Assembly (NCBI GenBank): GCA_947627535.1
Contig: CANQWM010000001.1
Span: 124,001 to 188,000, forward strand
Source: an uncultured Acetatifactor sp.
Lineage (GTDB): Bacteria > Bacillota > Clostridia > Lachnospirales > Lachnospiraceae
DNA length: 64,000 nucleotides
Reading direction: 5' to 3'
Below the pieces are notes generated by a model. That model saw only the letters and a list, made by a program, of their open reading frames with translations. It ran no database searches and was not told where the DNA came from. Of this stretch, positions 62,759-64,000 are shown piece by piece. A program made the translations under genes and the position numbers. Position 1 is the first letter of the stretch; each line of letters begins with the position of its first letter.

Positions 62759-63487
62759 ATGTCAGGACATTCCAAATTTGCGAACATAAAGCATAAAAAA
62801 GAGAAAAACGACGCGGCAAAGGGCAAGATCTTTACCATTATCGGCCGTGAGATCGCGGTGGCGGTCAAGGAGGGAGGCCCGGACCCGAACAATAACTTTA
62901 AGCTGGCCACTGTCATCGCCAAGGCGAAAGCCAACAATATGCCCAACGATACCATCGAGCGCGGGATCAAAAAGGCGGCCGGAGACGTGGGAAACGTAAA
63001 CTATGAGTATGTGACCTATGAGGGCTATGGCCCCAACGGCATCGCCATTATCGTAGACGCTCTCACCGACAACAAGAACCGGACGGCGGCAAACATCAGA
63101 AGCGCATTTACGAAGGGACAGGGAAATGTGGGAACGCCCGGATGCGTTTCCTTCATGTTTGACAAAAAGGGACAGATCATCATCGACAAGGAAGAGTGTG
63201 AGCTTGAGGCGGACGATCTGATGATGACGGCGCTGGATGCGGGCGCCGAGGATTTCAGCGAGGAAGAGGACAGCTATGAGGTGCTGACGGATCCCGACGG
63301 CTTTGAGGAGGTGCGCAGGGCGCTGGAGGAAGCGGACATCCCCATGCTCAGCGCGGAGGTTACCATGATACCCCAGAATTATGTGGAGCTGACGGATGAG
63401 ACCGCGGTAAAGAATCTGCAGAGGATCCTTGATATCCTGGAGGAGGACGACGACGTTCAGGCCGTGTATCATAACTGGGACGAGTAA
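62759..63487 (+). CDS. yebC: YebC/TACO1-family protein
   Basis: A 242-aa cytoplasmic protein with the N-terminal signature [23 protein letters not shown] and [23 protein letters not shown]. Members were annotated as transcription regulators; several are now known to help ribosomes translate proline-rich stretches. The length and three-domain layout are typical. The start follows GGGAGGACAC. A glycosyltransferase gene begins 15 bases downstream. Confidence 0.95.
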   Translation: MSGHSKFANIKHKKEKNDAAKGKIFTIIGREIAVAVKEGGPDPNNNFKLATVIAKAKANNMPNDTIERGIKKAAGDVGNVNYEYVTYEGYGPNGIAIIVDALTDNKNRTAANIRSAFTKGQGNVGTPGCVSFMFDKKGQIIIDKEECELEADDLMMTALDAGAEDFSEEEDSYEVLTDPDGFEEVRRALEEADIPMLSAEVTMIPQNYVELTDETAVKNLQRILDILEEDDDVQAVYHNWDE

Positions 63488-63502
63488 GGGAAGGAAAGAG
63501 CA

Positions 63503-64000
63503 ATGGACAAGCTTGCGATTGTGGTGCCCTGCTATAACGAGGAGGAAGTATTAAAGATTGCCTCCCAGGCCCTCCGGGAGGTCCTCGGGGATCTGGCGGG
63601 CAAGGGGAAAATATCGGAGGAGAGCTTTATCCTGTTTGTAGACGACGGAAGCCGGGACCGTACCTGGGAGCTGATCGAGGAGGAGCATGCCGCTTATCCT
63701 GACCGGGTGTGCGGCGTAAAGCTTGCGGGCAATGTGGGGCATCAGTTCGCGCTGACGGCGGGACTGCTGACGGCGAAGGACATGTGCGACGTAACGGTTT
63801 CCATCGATGCGGATCTGCAGGATGACGTGGCCGTTATCGAAGAGATGATCGACAAGTTCCACGCAGGCTGTGACATCGTTTACGGCGTGAGAAGGGAACG
63901 AAAGACGGATACCTTTTTCAAGCGGACCACGGCGCAGGCCTTCTATAAGCTGATGAGCCTTATGGGTGTAAAGACGGTTTATAATCATGCCGATTTCAGG
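63503..64000 (+). CDS. Family 2 glycosyltransferase, 3' end outside window
   Basis: The ATG at 63503 opens a frame that stays open for 166 codons to the window end; it is missing from the ORF track because it lacks a stop. The GT-A core is clear: VVPCYNEEEVL, FVDDGSRDRTWELI, GNVGHQFALTAGLLTA, and the metal-binding IDADLQDD. This matches polyprenyl-phosphate glycosyltransferases (DPM1/GtrB type), which normally have two C-terminal membrane segments beyond the window. The ribosome binding site is AAGGAAAGAG. Confidence 0.9.
   Translation, partial: MDKLAIVVPCYNEEEVLKIASQALREVLGDLAGKGKISEESFILFVDDGSRDRTWELIEEEHAAYPDRVCGVKLAGNVGHQFALTAGLLTAKDMCDVTVSIDADLQDDVAVIEEMIDKFHAGCDIVYGVRRERKTDTFFKRTTAQAFYKLMSLMGVKTVYNHADFR

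Overview
The window looks like a chromosomal segment of a spore-forming Lachnospiraceae-type Clostridium (Firmicutes, class Clostridia). The evidence is strong AGGAGG-type ribosome binding sites, T-box leaders, Rex, a SpoIID/LytB-domain protein, a class B sortase, and BspA-like leucine-rich-repeat surface proteins, in a fairly GC-rich background. The species cannot be named from sequence alone. No rRNA, tRNA, CRISPR array or complete insertion sequence was seen.

Layout. 1-2079: 3' part of a solute-binding-like protein. 2076-9122: complete tryptophan operon trpE-trpGD-trpC-trpF-trpB-trpA behind a Trp T-box; trpG and trpD are fused and the junction keeps an internal ribosome binding site. 9237-12301: small membrane protein, deoC and an M24 aminopeptidase P. 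12247-13964: an AT-richer minus-strand pair (alpha/beta hydrolase, membrane-anchored XRE regulator) that looks acquired. 14037-15382: a 21-bp tandem repeat array and an Rpn-family PD-(D/E)XK nuclease with a strong internal start. 15531-19633: PEP carboxykinase, a GH43-type glycosidase and an esterase. 19673-19949: a structured non-coding RNA with its own promoter and terminator (6S RNA candidate). 19979-22823: SpoIID/LytB-domain protein and YihY/BrkB membrane protein. 22893-29913: Phe T-box, pheS-pheT, M18 aminopeptidase, queA, VanZ-like protein. 29841-34740: prephenate dehydrogenase (minus), EF-G2-type GTPase, GT39-like membrane glycosyltransferase. 34741-37426: an unusual leader with alternative base pairing, and leuS. 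37460-38814: three minus-strand lineage-specific genes, including a Cys/Gly/Asn-rich small protein with a sporulation-like promoter.

39020-46859: a surface operon of class B sortase, a 1529-aa LRR protein with a TPKTG sorting signal, and a second LRR protein. 46960-49602: a subtilase and a GH63-like glycosidase (minus). 49726-53186: an operon with a 32-bp palindromic operator over its -10 box, encoding a DRE-TIM condensing enzyme (candidate Re-citrate synthase), a GntR/FCD regulator and isocitrate dehydrogenase. Together these suggest an oxidative route from oxaloacetate to 2-oxoglutarate. 53314-55710: a second solute-binding-like lipoprotein. 55737-64000: ABC-F ATPase (minus) divergent from rex, then a coiled-coil unknown, NAD(P)HX repair enzyme, MazF-like ribonuclease, CNNM/CBS membrane protein, YebC, and the start of a family 2 glycosyltransferase cut by the window end.

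The most interesting signals are: the leuS leader with mutually exclusive hairpins; the Rpn nuclease with a Shine-Dalgarno-preceded internal start; the autoregulated-looking Re-citrate-synthase/GntR/icd operon; the in-frame trpG-trpD fusion retaining an internal start; and the structured RNA at 19.7-19.9 kb.
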